A program made the position numbers and the translations under genes. Source: Pontibacter roseus DSM 17521 (GTDB lineage Bacteria > Bacteroidota > Bacteroidia > Cytophagales > Hymenobacteraceae). From it: DNA of 64,000 bases. Location of the stretch: contig NZ_KB890765.1 of assembly GCF_000373265.1 (NCBI RefSeq), forward strand, positions 244,684 to 308,683, given 5' to 3'. The notes under the pieces are model-generated. The model was not told the origin of the DNA, made no database searches, and worked only from the letters and a program-made list of their open reading frames with translations. Each line of letters opens with the position of its first letter. Within the stretch, counting starts at the first letter, position 1. Shown here one piece after another: positions 54,845 through 63,438 of this stretch.

Positions 54845-56062
54845 ATGCGTATACTCATCCTTCATAACCATTACAAACAGACCGGCGGCGAAGACACCGT
54901 TTTCCATGCCGAGGCCGCCCTGTTGGAGCAACACGGACATCAGGTAGAGAAGCTGGCTTTTGACAACAGCCAGGTGAACTCGCTCACCGAAAAACTGGAA
55001 GCAGCATTAGGCGTGGTGTACAATCCCAAAAGCGCAAAGCAGGTGGAGGAGAAGATACGGACGTTCCGGCCAGATGTCATCCACGTCCATAATTTCTTTC
55101 CGCTGCTCTCCCCGGCTATATTCTATGTGGCCAACAAGATGCATGTGCCCATCGCGATGACGCTGCACAATTATCGCCTCATCTGCCCCAGCGCCTTGCT
55201 TTATTACAAGGACCAGGTACAGACCGAGAACATCCACAAGACATTTCCGCTTGCGGCCATACGCCAGAAGGTATACCGAGACTCGGCTATGCAGACGGCC
55301 TCCGTGGTACTGGCCACCGGTATGCACAAGCTGCTGGGCACCTGGCAACACAAAGTGGACCGCTTTATCGCGCTCACTCAGGGGGCAGCCAACCTTTTCC
55401 AGAATTCCTCCTTGAAACTGAGGCCAGAGCAACTGGTGGTGAAGCCCAATTTTGCGGAGGATTTAGGTATGGCAGAAACCACGCGGAAGGATTATTTCCT
55501 GTACGTAGGGCGGCTCACCCGCGAAAAAGGCATCGAGACGCTGCTGAGAGCACACGCCCTGAAGCCGTTTCCGCTGAAGATAGTGGGAGATGGCCCATTG
55601 CGGGAGCGGGTGGAGGCGCACGTGGCGCAGCATCCACTAGCGGAATACGTGGGCTTCCAGAACCGGCAGGGCGTGCTGGAACTGCTGAAAAGAGCCAGAG
55701 GACTCATCTTTTCTTCGGAGTGGCTGGAGACCTTTGGCATGACTATCATCGAAGCCTTCTCGACAGGTACGCCAGTGGTCGCCGCCAAGATTGGAGGGGC
55801 GGAGCAACTGGTGGAGGATGGCGTGAACGGACTGCACTACACGCCGGGCGACGCAGCCGGACTGGCGCAGAAGGTACAAGTGCTGGCCCAGAATCCTCAA
55901 CTGGTGACTAAGCTTGGCCTGGCAGCTCGCCAAAGCTATGAGGCGAACTATACTCCAGAGGCCAATTACCGCATGCTGTTGTCCATCTACGAGGGGATGC
56001 TGGGCAGGGGCAATAAAAAACCAGCCCCTGATACAGTCGTAACAAAGGCTGGCCTTTCATAA
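54845..56062 (+). CDS. Glycosyltransferase family 4
   Basis: A 405-residue GT-B retaining transferase. N-terminal domain opens MRILILHNHYKQTGGEDTVF with the NHYKQTGGED acceptor-side loop; C-terminal domain has YVGRLTREKGIETLL, KIVGDGPL and the donor motif GMTIIEAFSTGTPVVAAKIG. It should transfer a nucleotide-activated sugar to the lipid-linked repeat unit in the cytoplasm. The last gene of the plus-strand run; its TAA stop is fused with AGGTATAG (56062), and the convergent GT61 gene ends 12 bases away. Confidence 0.92.
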   Translation: MRILILHNHYKQTGGEDTVFHAEAALLEQHGHQVEKLAFDNSQVNSLTEKLEAALGVVYNPKSAKQVEEKIRTFRPDVIHVHNFFPLLSPAIFYVANKMHVPIAMTLHNYRLICPSALLYYKDQVQTENIHKTFPLAAIRQKVYRDSAMQTASVVLATGMHKLLGTWQHKVDRFIALTQGAANLFQNSSLKLRPEQLVVKPNFAEDLGMAETTRKDYFLYVGRLTREKGIETLLRAHALKPFPLKIVGDGPLRERVEAHVAQHPLAEYVGFQNRQGVLELLKRARGLIFSSEWLETFGMTIIEAFSTGTPVVAAKIGGAEQLVEDGVNGLHYTPGDAAGLAQKVQVLAQNPQLVTKLGLAARQSYEANYTPEANYRMLLSIYEGMLGRGNKKPAPDTVVTKAGLS

Positions 56063-56080
56063 GGTATAGCTTTCTATACC
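56062..56080. terminator. Bidirectional hairpin made of the AGGTATAG element between GT4 and GT61
   Basis: GGTATAG (56063-56069) and CTATACC (56074-56080) pair around 4 bases. The left arm overlaps the GT4 stop and the right arm covers the GT61 stop, so the whole junction between two convergent genes is this one element. Confidence 0.7.
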
Positions 56081-57315
56081 GTTTCTATCTTCTTCTTTTC
56101 TGAGCTCTTGCGCATCTTGTCCAGAATCGCCACTACCCGGTCGGTCTCTACCACCAGGTGTTGGCGCTGGCCTTCGCGGGCGTCTTTTACTTTCTTGTCC
56201 CCTTTGCAGATGATGTAGTCATAGTCCAAGTCTATTTTGGTGGCGATATCGAAGAAAGGCTCAATCACGAACCCCTCGTTGAAAATCTCGATTACCTTGG
56301 TGCCTGGCTTGCAGAAGAACATGCTGATGAGTCCTGCTCCCGTAGCGGAAAGCACCACACGCGCCTGCGAGAACATACGGACCTTCTCTAGTATGGAATA
56401 TTTACTGGAGACGATGGAGGTGAAGTTGTAGGCCTTCAGTTCTTCCAGCAGATCCTGTTCGTTGAGTACATTGCGTATGGCGGAATCGCTGCGGCTGATG
56501 TACAGATAGGGCGATTCTGCTTTCTGGCCTATTGGCTCCTCGTTTTCGACCAGTGGCAGGAAAGAATCCCGGATGTATTGGCACAACCACTTGGGCACCA
56601 ATGTGTGGCTGCCACGTGGTGCGGTGGACGCGATGAGGCGGTCAGCCACCAGGTGCGGATACTCCATACCTGTGATGATTTTGTTGGCAGGTATACCCAG
56701 CAGTTCCAGCGTTTCGGTTTGGTAGCTGTAGCGCGTGCTGGGTACCAGGAACCAATCCACCTCATCATAAAGGCCGCTTTCGCGGAGCAGGTGCAGGCGG
56801 GGCAGCACGTCCAGGAACCAGTGCCCAATGTTGTTCAGCCCGGCTCCACCAGTCAGCAGCGTAAACACAGTGCCCTTGAATCGGGTAGGGGCGGTAAAGT
56901 AGCGCTGCTCGAAAATATTGTTGAGGTCGGGTTCCGTCACTTTGCCATCTTTCAGGCTCAGCGACACGTTCTCAATCACACGGTTGTACTGCGAGACGAT
57001 GGCCACGCTGCTCTCATTGTCGGTATAGATGCGGCCGTTGGGCACATCCACCACCATGTAATTGGTTTCCACGCTCCGCTCCGGCTTCCAGTAGTCAGAG
57101 ATAGAGTCATAAAGCTGGTCTGAGATATCCAGCGTAGTAACAGCGTGGGGATAGATGCTGTGTACCTGCAACTCGCGCTCATTGCAGCTGGAGAGGTCAT
57201 CGAGGTTGATGCGGCAGACGCCGGCGGGCTTGTAGCGGGTGTTATAGGGGACTACGCGCCCCATTATTTTCTTCAGGCGTTTGCTTGCTTTGTCGTAAAA
57301 GACCTTTGGTTTCAT
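56074..57315 (-). CDS. Glycosyltransferase family 61-like protein
   Basis: A 413-residue protein matching the DUF563/GT61 domain: the core FTLLTGGAGLNNIGHWFLD followed by LPRLHLLRESG, and C-terminal VVLSATGAGLISMFFCKPGT followed by KVIEIFNEGF. Bacterial GT61 proteins are found in capsule and lipopolysaccharide loci; donor unknown. No signal peptide, so cytoplasmic. It is last in the minus-strand run after the AlgJ-like and MBOAT genes. Confidence 0.85.
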   Translation of the reverse strand: MKPKVFYDKASKRLKKIMGRVVPYNTRYKPAGVCRINLDDLSSCNERELQVHSIYPHAVTTLDISDQLYDSISDYWKPERSVETNYMVVDVPNGRIYTDNESSVAIVSQYNRVIENVSLSLKDGKVTEPDLNNIFEQRYFTAPTRFKGTVFTLLTGGAGLNNIGHWFLDVLPRLHLLRESGLYDEVDWFLVPSTRYSYQTETLELLGIPANKIITGMEYPHLVADRLIASTAPRGSHTLVPKWLCQYIRDSFLPLVENEEPIGQKAESPYLYISRSDSAIRNVLNEQDLLEELKAYNFTSIVSSKYSILEKVRMFSQARVVLSATGAGLISMFFCKPGTKVIEIFNEGFVIEPFFDIATKIDLDYDYIICKGDKKVKDAREGQRQHLVVETDRVVAILDKMRKSSEKKKIETV

Positions 57316-57370
57316 GTTCAGTGTATAAGGTTAACTATACAATCGTTTCGTAAAAAGGGTTTACCGGCTG

Positions 57371-58492
57371 TTATTCCTGGTTCTTGACCAATTGCCGGGC
57401 GTCCCTGGTATGTTCCGAGTCGTCGTGCTGCAAGTACTGGGCCAGTATGCCGGCAGCGGCCTCCACGGCTTTTTCGTTCCAGTGCGCATCGTCTACGGGG
57501 TATAACGGGATATTCTCATTGTGGTATAGGTTTTCGAACGTGCTTTGGGTATCGACCACGTCTACCTGGCGCTGTTTCAGCTCGGCCATGAGCCGGGGCA
57601 GGAAGTCGGGCTTCTTGCGGGAAGGCAGCAATTGGTGGTAAATATTCTCTTTATTAGGTATCGGCATGAATACAAACCGGATGCCCCGGCTCTCCAGCGC
57701 ATGCTTGTAACCCTCCAGCACATCGGCTATGCGCTTTAACTCTTCTTCACTGAAATCACGGTTCGCAGGCTCACCTTCTAAGAAGAACTCATTCTGGTAG
57801 GCGATGTACTCCTTTTTGCCAAAAGTGCGGTCAATCTGCGCCAGCGTACGTCTGTATAGGGCCAGTTTGGAGATGCGGTCTGCGGTCACGGCCAGCCAGG
57901 TCAGCACTTTGGACGAATTGATGGCGGTGCCCGTCATGTCGCGGAGTTTGGCCCCCATACCTGTGGCGCCCACCGCAGGGAGCTCAGCTATACGCCGCTC
58001 TATGCTCGACACCACGACGACCTCCGGTGGATTCTCCTCGAAGCGCCGCGTGCCCAAAAACCGGTTGACGGTCGCAGGGGCAAACGAGTAAACGTCCTTG
58101 CCCAACTGGCGCTCCAGTACCTCGGCCAGGGTTTCTTCCTGCGATAGCTTGGCGCCTGTTATGTTGGAGTCGCCAATCAGCAGCACATCCGTTTTTGTGT
58201 CGCGGTTGCGGTAGCCATAGGGGTCAGTATACCATTCCACCACCCGTTTCTCAGCGAAAGGGGTATGGGGTGCCAGTTCGCCTTCCTCTTCCATCTTCAC
58301 ATACATGTTCGGGTAGAAAGGCCCTGACATCACGCGCATGGAGTTCACGGAAAGCGTTTCCCATACCCGAAAGGTGAACAGGTTGCCCGGCAGCACCGCC
58401 GCCTCCAGTACAGGCCACAGCAGGAAGGGGAGCGCCAGCAAGGTCAGTTTCAGTAGCAGCTTTTTTACACCTTTGTCTTCCATCATCCCCAC
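57371..58492 (-). CDS. AlgJ/AlgX-like SGNH-fold protein for polysaccharide acylation
   Basis: A 373-residue protein with one N-terminal membrane helix (about 10-30) and an SGNH-like periplasmic domain: nucleophile S109 in LLIGDSNITG, the FAPATVNRFLG segment, and the paired Asp/His in PVDDAHWNEKAVEAA. This is the pattern of AlgJ/AlgX, which move acetyl groups to polysaccharides together with an MBOAT partner. The MBOAT gene lies 3 bases upstream, so the two are translated together. Acetyl as the group is the usual case, not proven. Confidence 0.83.
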   Translation of the reverse strand: MGMMEDKGVKKLLLKLTLLALPFLLWPVLEAAVLPGNLFTFRVWETLSVNSMRVMSGPFYPNMYVKMEEEGELAPHTPFAEKRVVEWYTDPYGYRNRDTKTDVLLIGDSNITGAKLSQEETLAEVLERQLGKDVYSFAPATVNRFLGTRRFEENPPEVVVVSSIERRIAELPAVGATGMGAKLRDMTGTAINSSKVLTWLAVTADRISKLALYRRTLAQIDRTFGKKEYIAYQNEFFLEGEPANRDFSEEELKRIADVLEGYKHALESRGIRFVFMPIPNKENIYHQLLPSRKKPDFLPRLMAELKQRQVDVVDTQSTFENLYHNENIPLYPVDDAHWNEKAVEAAAGILAQYLQHDDSEHTRDARQLVKNQE

Positions 58493-58495
58493 GCC

Positions 58496-59974
58496 TTAGA
58501 ATTGAAAGTAGATAAACTCCTGGTGCCCGAACTGCCCAAACAGCAGCACCGCAATGATGGCGGCGTAGTATACGCCCCACCGCACCCACACCGGCCGGCG
58601 ACTGATGAGCTGCGATACGCTTCCTTTCCGCTGAATCAAGTGTACCGTTTCCATGATTAGGATGGAGATTACCGACACGGCAAAGACCTTGAAGCCCTGG
58701 TCCATGAACAGCATGTGGTTCAAATCTGCTGCCGAGAACAACTGACGTACGTTGCCCAGTCCAGCGAAGCTGCTTTGGATAATGTATACTGCATCGCCGA
58801 TGGTATTGGCCCGGAAGAACACCCAGGAGAAGCAGACCAGCACAAACACACTCAGCACCTGTACCCACTTGTAGAGGGTCGGGTGGCTGGTGAGCCCCAG
58901 CATACCTGCCAAGGCATTCCGTTGCTTGGCCGTCACGATGGCGAATACCAGGTAAAAGCCATGCAGCGCGCCCCAAACCACAAAAGTCCAGTTGGCACCG
59001 TGCCACAGGCCGCTCACCAGAAACGTAATGAACAGGTTATAGTACCAGCGCCACTTGATGACACGGTTGCCACCCAGCGGGATGTACAGGTAATCGCGAA
59101 ACCAGGAGGAAAGCGAAATATGCCAGCGGCTCCAGAACTCCGAAATGCTTTTGGAAAAGTAGGGCCTGCGGAAGTTCTCCATCAGACGGAAGCCCATCAC
59201 CTGCGCCGCCCCAATGGCGATGTCCGAATAGCCGGAGAAGTCGCAGTATATCTGGAAGGCAAAGAAGATGGTGGCGAGAATTAGTGTAATGCCCTCGTAG
59301 TCAGTAGGGTTGTTGTATACCTGGTTCACCATCAGGGCCAGGTTATCAGCAATCATGATTTTCTTGAAGAAGCCCCAGCCCATGCGCCGCAGGCCGGCCA
59401 CTACGCGCTCATACCTGAAGTCGTGGTCTGTTTTAAGTTGCCCTAGCAGGTTGCCCGCCCGTTCAATGGGGCCTGCCACCAGCTGCGGGAAAAAGGTGAC
59501 GAACAGCGCAAAAATGCCCAGGTGCCGCTCCGGCTTGATGCGCCCTTGATACACATCAATGGAATAACTCATCGTCTGGAAGGTATAGAAGGAGATGCCC
59601 ATGGGCAGCAGCAGCTCAAAAGCCGGCATGGCGTAAGCCATATCCAAGGTATGGGCGATGTCGCGGGCGCTGTCGTTGAAGAAGTTGTAGTACTTGAACA
59701 AGCCCAAGATGCCTAAATTCGACGCCAGGCTCAGGTATAGGAAAGGCTTCCGTTTGTTTTTTTCGTCATCGGTATACCTGCCCATGGCGCGGCCGCAGAA
59801 ATAGTCTATCAACGTGGAGATGACCAGAATCAAGGTATAGGCGGGCTTCCAGGAGGCGTAAAAATAATAGCTGGCTAACAGCAGGATGAGCCACCTGCGG
59901 TTGTAGGGAGTCAAAAAGTAGAGCGTAACTACTACCGGGAAGAATATGAAAAATTCAGTAGAGTTAAACAGCAT
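58496..59974 (-). CDS. MBOAT-family membrane O-acyltransferase (AlgI-like)
   Basis: A 492-residue multi-pass protein of the AlgI type. Conserved FWSRWHISLSSWFRDYLYIP (H285) and catalytic H325 in SGLWHGANWTF; about ten helices. It should take acyl groups across the membrane and hand them to the AlgJ-like protein for attachment to the polysaccharide made by this locus. First gene of the minus-strand run, three AGGTATAG copies in its 5' part (59581, 59733, 59833). Confidence 0.93.
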   Translation of the reverse strand: MLFNSTEFFIFFPVVVTLYFLTPYNRRWLILLLASYYFYASWKPAYTLILVISTLIDYFCGRAMGRYTDDEKNKRKPFLYLSLASNLGILGLFKYYNFFNDSARDIAHTLDMAYAMPAFELLLPMGISFYTFQTMSYSIDVYQGRIKPERHLGIFALFVTFFPQLVAGPIERAGNLLGQLKTDHDFRYERVVAGLRRMGWGFFKKIMIADNLALMVNQVYNNPTDYEGITLILATIFFAFQIYCDFSGYSDIAIGAAQVMGFRLMENFRRPYFSKSISEFWSRWHISLSSWFRDYLYIPLGGNRVIKWRWYYNLFITFLVSGLWHGANWTFVVWGALHGFYLVFAIVTAKQRNALAGMLGLTSHPTLYKWVQVLSVFVLVCFSWVFFRANTIGDAVYIIQSSFAGLGNVRQLFSAADLNHMLFMDQGFKVFAVSVISILIMETVHLIQRKGSVSQLISRRPVWVRWGVYYAAIIAVLLFGQFGHQEFIYFQF

Positions 59975-61033
59975 ATGTACTTGTTCTTAAGGGCATAAGA
60001 GAAGCAGTTTCCCAGCCTGGCTTTTCCATCGGTCACCCGAGCGCAGCAGGACTATTCAGGATTTCCTATAGTATATTAGATGTGGCGCCAAAAGGTTTGG
60101 GATTTTGTATATATTTTTCAAGATATGTAGGGCGCTTGCAGTATAATATGGGTTTCTATACGTGTAGGCGCGGAAAACAGCTGTTGTTGGTTGGATGATT
60201 CACATACAGCAGCGCATCTCATTTGCGCACCCGAACGCTCAGCATGGTTTGCACTGCCAGCCGCATACGGCTCTCTGTCAACTCGCTTGCGTGTATCCAC
60301 CCGACCTTTTGAACGGAACAAGCCTGGAGGGCAAAGGCACATTGGGGCTGTGTTTATACCTGTGGTTGAACTATTATAATTACCTGTTTAAAGGGGAAAT
60401 AATGAACCCGAATAGTGCATTCGTCCCATAGGATAGAATTCTTTAACCCACTAAGTAAGCTGTGTTATGGGAAATATGAGAGAAGGCTGCTATGGCAGCT
60501 CCTAGTTGCATATTATCGTAGCCGAAGAACCCAGCATGAAATAGGTATAGTCCCGGCTGTATATCCAGATTGTACAAGTTGATTTTGTGGCAGCAGTTAG
60601 CGCAAAACAGATAGCAGGGAGTTTGAAATGCAATCTCATAATATGACTATTGTACTAAAATCCATGGTTATTGCTTTGGGTAAAATTCCCTTCGTTCCAT
60701 CAGGCCGCAGAATGATGCTTTTTTAGCCAAACCGCCCCAGATTGCTAAACCTCTCGGCTGATATGGCGTAATATTATTGGATTCTTATACAACAGGAATC
60801 TAATACTCCACGTACAGTACTGCGCAAAAGGACGTTGGGAAGGGCAATATGCGACAGTCCTGCTTCAAATCGAAACTCTTGAAAATACCATTTTTAGATA
60901 AAAGCAGCCCACAGCCAAAATAGGCTGCTTTTCCAGAAGTATCCATATGACGGAACACTACCACGACCTGCCATGCTTCAACCGGTACATAGGCAGCCAT
61001 CTTCTACATAAGCGCTTCTTTCACTCTGATTCT
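59975..61033. other. 1.06-kb gene-free region
   Basis: Divergent promoter region between the MBOAT and LamG genes. Short open frames (such as 60118-60342 minus and 60195-60431 plus) have unnatural composition and no start signals, so I call none. One AGGTATAG at 60543. Nothing else is recognisable. Confidence 0.6.
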
Positions 61034-63349
61034 ATGATTTTATACGTTAGAGCTGCAGGCAGTACGTCTGCCAAACTGCTCTATACCTTACTTCTCTTCT
61101 TGGTAGCTGCAACTGTGACTATGGCGGGAGGTATTGGTGCCCACGCTCAGCGAAGCGCCCGTGCCGCAGCCGAACTGAGCTGTTTGCCCGGACTTGTGCA
61201 CTATTTCGGCTTCGACGAGAAGGAGGCGGGCAACTACACAGATTATGTGACTAATGCTCAAGCTACCTGTACCGGATGCCCGGCCCCTGCCAGCAGCCTC
61301 TTTGCCGGTGGCCAGCGCTTCAACGGCTCCAGCACTGGCCTGGATTTTTCAACGGTAGACAACTTTCAGTGGGGACCGAACAGCAGCTTCACCATTGAGT
61401 TGTGGGTGCAGGCATCTGGCAGTTCCAACAACCAGGTACTCATTGGCCGTGCGCCCAAAGATGCTGACATGGCCTGGTGGCTGGGTATGGATAAAGATGG
61501 CTACGCCACCTTCGCGATGCGCGACAACCTGAGCCAAAGTGAAATCATAAAGGATGAGCGGGAACGGATAAAGCTGAACGATGGGAAGTGGCACCATGTA
61601 GCCCTTGTACGCGATGGCCGCCTCTCCAGAAGCAAGCTTTATGTCGATGGCTTCACCGTAGCTGATTTTGAAATAGCCTACAAGGGCAGCTTTGAATCCT
61701 CCAGCCCCATTACTATAGGTTATCTGAATCAGGAGGGCATGTACCGCTTCAACGGCACCCTGGATGAACTGCTGGTATATAACCGTGACCTGACGGAGCA
61801 GGAGATGCGCTCCCGCTACAACAGCGGCGCCGGAAACTACTGCGGCCCGGAGGCTGTGAAGCCCACCATCACCTCAAGCGCCGTCACCTACGGCGTGGCG
61901 GGGCAGGATTACCTATACCCTGTAAAAGCCACAGGCAAGCCAAAGCCGACTTTCTCACTGGTGTCGGGGCCGCAGGGTATGACCATTGATGGTGCGACAG
62001 GTGTATTGCGCTGGCCATCCGCCGCAGTTGGAAACCAAGCTGTGAGGGTTAAGGCCGCCAACAGCCAAGGAGAGGATGAGCAGAGCTTCACCATCAACGT
62101 CAAAAGTGCTACGGAAGAGAAAGCTGGTATGCGGCACCATTGGATGCTGCAGGAATCCTCCGGCTCTAATTTCCGGGATGTCTATACGCCATTTGATGCG
62201 GTGGCAGATGTGAAGAAGCGTCCGAACGCCGTGCAGGGAGTGGTGGGCAGCGGGCAGCGCTTCAATGGCAAAGACACCGGACTGGACATAAAAGAAAGCC
62301 CCAACTTCAACTGGGCTGCCAACGAAACCTTTTCCATAGAATTGTGGGTGCGCACAGAGGCCAGCACAGCAGGCAACAAAGTATTCATCGGCCGTTTTGC
62401 TAAAGACTCTCCCTCGCAATGGTGGGTAGGGGCATTCGATGACGGAACAGCGGCCTTCGTGATGCGCGATATCGGGTTTGAGGGCGTGGACATCCTCAAC
62501 CAGGGGCCAAAACTCAATGATGGGGCATGGCACCAGGTGGTGGCCGTGCGGGACGGCGCCTCCGGTATGAGCAGGCTGTTTGTCGATGGCCAGAAAGTAG
62601 GGGAAGGCAGGCATGTTTTCCAGAATGACTTCTCCAGCCGTTCGCCTGTCAACATCGGGTATCTGAATGCCAGCATCTCCAACAGTTACTCTTTTGATGG
62701 CGATTTGGATGAGGTGAAGCTGTTTGGCCGCGCCTTAAGCGAAGAAGAAATCCAGCAGCGTTATTTCGAGGTATACAACAGCCTGACCGATTTTCTTCGT
62801 TTTGAAGGGCGCTATGATGGTGAAGTGGTACTGCTGGATTGGGAGACCCAGAACGAGATAGAAACAGTTGATTTCGAGGTGCAGCGGTCAGAGGATGAGG
62901 AGACGTTCACGACAGTAGGGACGGTGAAGGCATCGGGTACCACCTCGGCAGCAGTGAAATATACCTTCACGGATACGACGCCTCTGGAAGAGAGGGCATT
63001 CTACAGACTCAAGCTGAACAGGGCGAATGGTACCTATACCTATTCCAAAACCATCCTGGTAGAAAACAGGTCGCCTATTGGCTCCTCCTTCAGGGTATAC
63101 CCGAACCCGGCAGCGGGAGGGGAGCAGGTGAACATACAGGTGTCTAACCTGAAGGAGGCGGAGCAGGTCACTTTCCTGGTGACGGACGTATCCGGGCAGC
63201 GCATCTTCCAGGAGCAGATGCAAACAGACGCTTTCGGAGAGTTGGCCTTTACATTGCCTGTCGGCACGGCCATGCGACCCGGTATATACAACCTTACCAT
63301 CATCGGCAGCAACAAAACGCTCAGCCGCAAACTGGTGGTAGCCAGGTAA
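61034..63349 (+). CDS. Secreted T9SS protein with two LamG domains and an Ig-like domain
   Basis: A 771-residue surface or secreted protein. Signal peptide about 1-37 (GGIGAHAQR), first LamG/concanavalin-like domain (about 53-270), a He_PIG-type Ig domain (about 276-358), second LamG domain (about 366-583), an Fn3-like segment (about 586-674) and a T9SS type A sorting domain (about 686-771, VYPNPAAGG to RKLVVAR). The two LamG domains share SFTIELWVQ/TFSIELWVR and GYLNQEG/GYLNASI landmarks, so they arose by duplication. LamG folds bind sugars or proteins; no catalytic motif is seen. The frame is open to 60947, but the signal fixes the start at 61034. Confidence 0.87.
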   Translation: MILYVRAAGSTSAKLLYTLLLFLVAATVTMAGGIGAHAQRSARAAAELSCLPGLVHYFGFDEKEAGNYTDYVTNAQATCTGCPAPASSLFAGGQRFNGSSTGLDFSTVDNFQWGPNSSFTIELWVQASGSSNNQVLIGRAPKDADMAWWLGMDKDGYATFAMRDNLSQSEIIKDERERIKLNDGKWHHVALVRDGRLSRSKLYVDGFTVADFEIAYKGSFESSSPITIGYLNQEGMYRFNGTLDELLVYNRDLTEQEMRSRYNSGAGNYCGPEAVKPTITSSAVTYGVAGQDYLYPVKATGKPKPTFSLVSGPQGMTIDGATGVLRWPSAAVGNQAVRVKAANSQGEDEQSFTINVKSATEEKAGMRHHWMLQESSGSNFRDVYTPFDAVADVKKRPNAVQGVVGSGQRFNGKDTGLDIKESPNFNWAANETFSIELWVRTEASTAGNKVFIGRFAKDSPSQWWVGAFDDGTAAFVMRDIGFEGVDILNQGPKLNDGAWHQVVAVRDGASGMSRLFVDGQKVGEGRHVFQNDFSSRSPVNIGYLNASISNSYSFDGDLDEVKLFGRALSEEEIQQRYFEVYNSLTDFLRFEGRYDGEVVLLDWETQNEIETVDFEVQRSEDEETFTTVGTVKASGTTSAAVKYTFTDTTPLEERAFYRLKLNRANGTYTYSKTILVENRSPIGSSFRVYPNPAAGGEQVNIQVSNLKEAEQVTFLVTDVSGQRIFQEQMQTDAFGELAFTLPVGTAMRPGIYNLTIIGSNKTLSRKLVVAR

Positions 63350-63376
63350 GGCATCTTACATGCTTGGCAGACACAG

Positions 63377-63420
63377 AAACAGAGAGGCCCCTTGCATACC
63401 TGCAAGGGGCCTCTCTGTTT
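63377..63420. terminator. 20-bp perfect bidirectional terminator
   Basis: Positions 63377-63396 pair exactly with 63401-63420 around TACC, with AAA on the left edge and TTT on the right. It serves both the LamG gene and the convergent gene ending at 63439. Confidence 0.92.
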
Positions 63421-63438
63421 ACTATGCACTATGGGTTT

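Noticed and set aside
47354..56062. Possible recently acquired island
   Set aside because: No integrase, tRNA target, insertion sequence or direct repeats at the ends, and the AGGTATAG octamer occurs in the locus as elsewhere; so I see no sign of recent transfer, although a composition scan was not possible.
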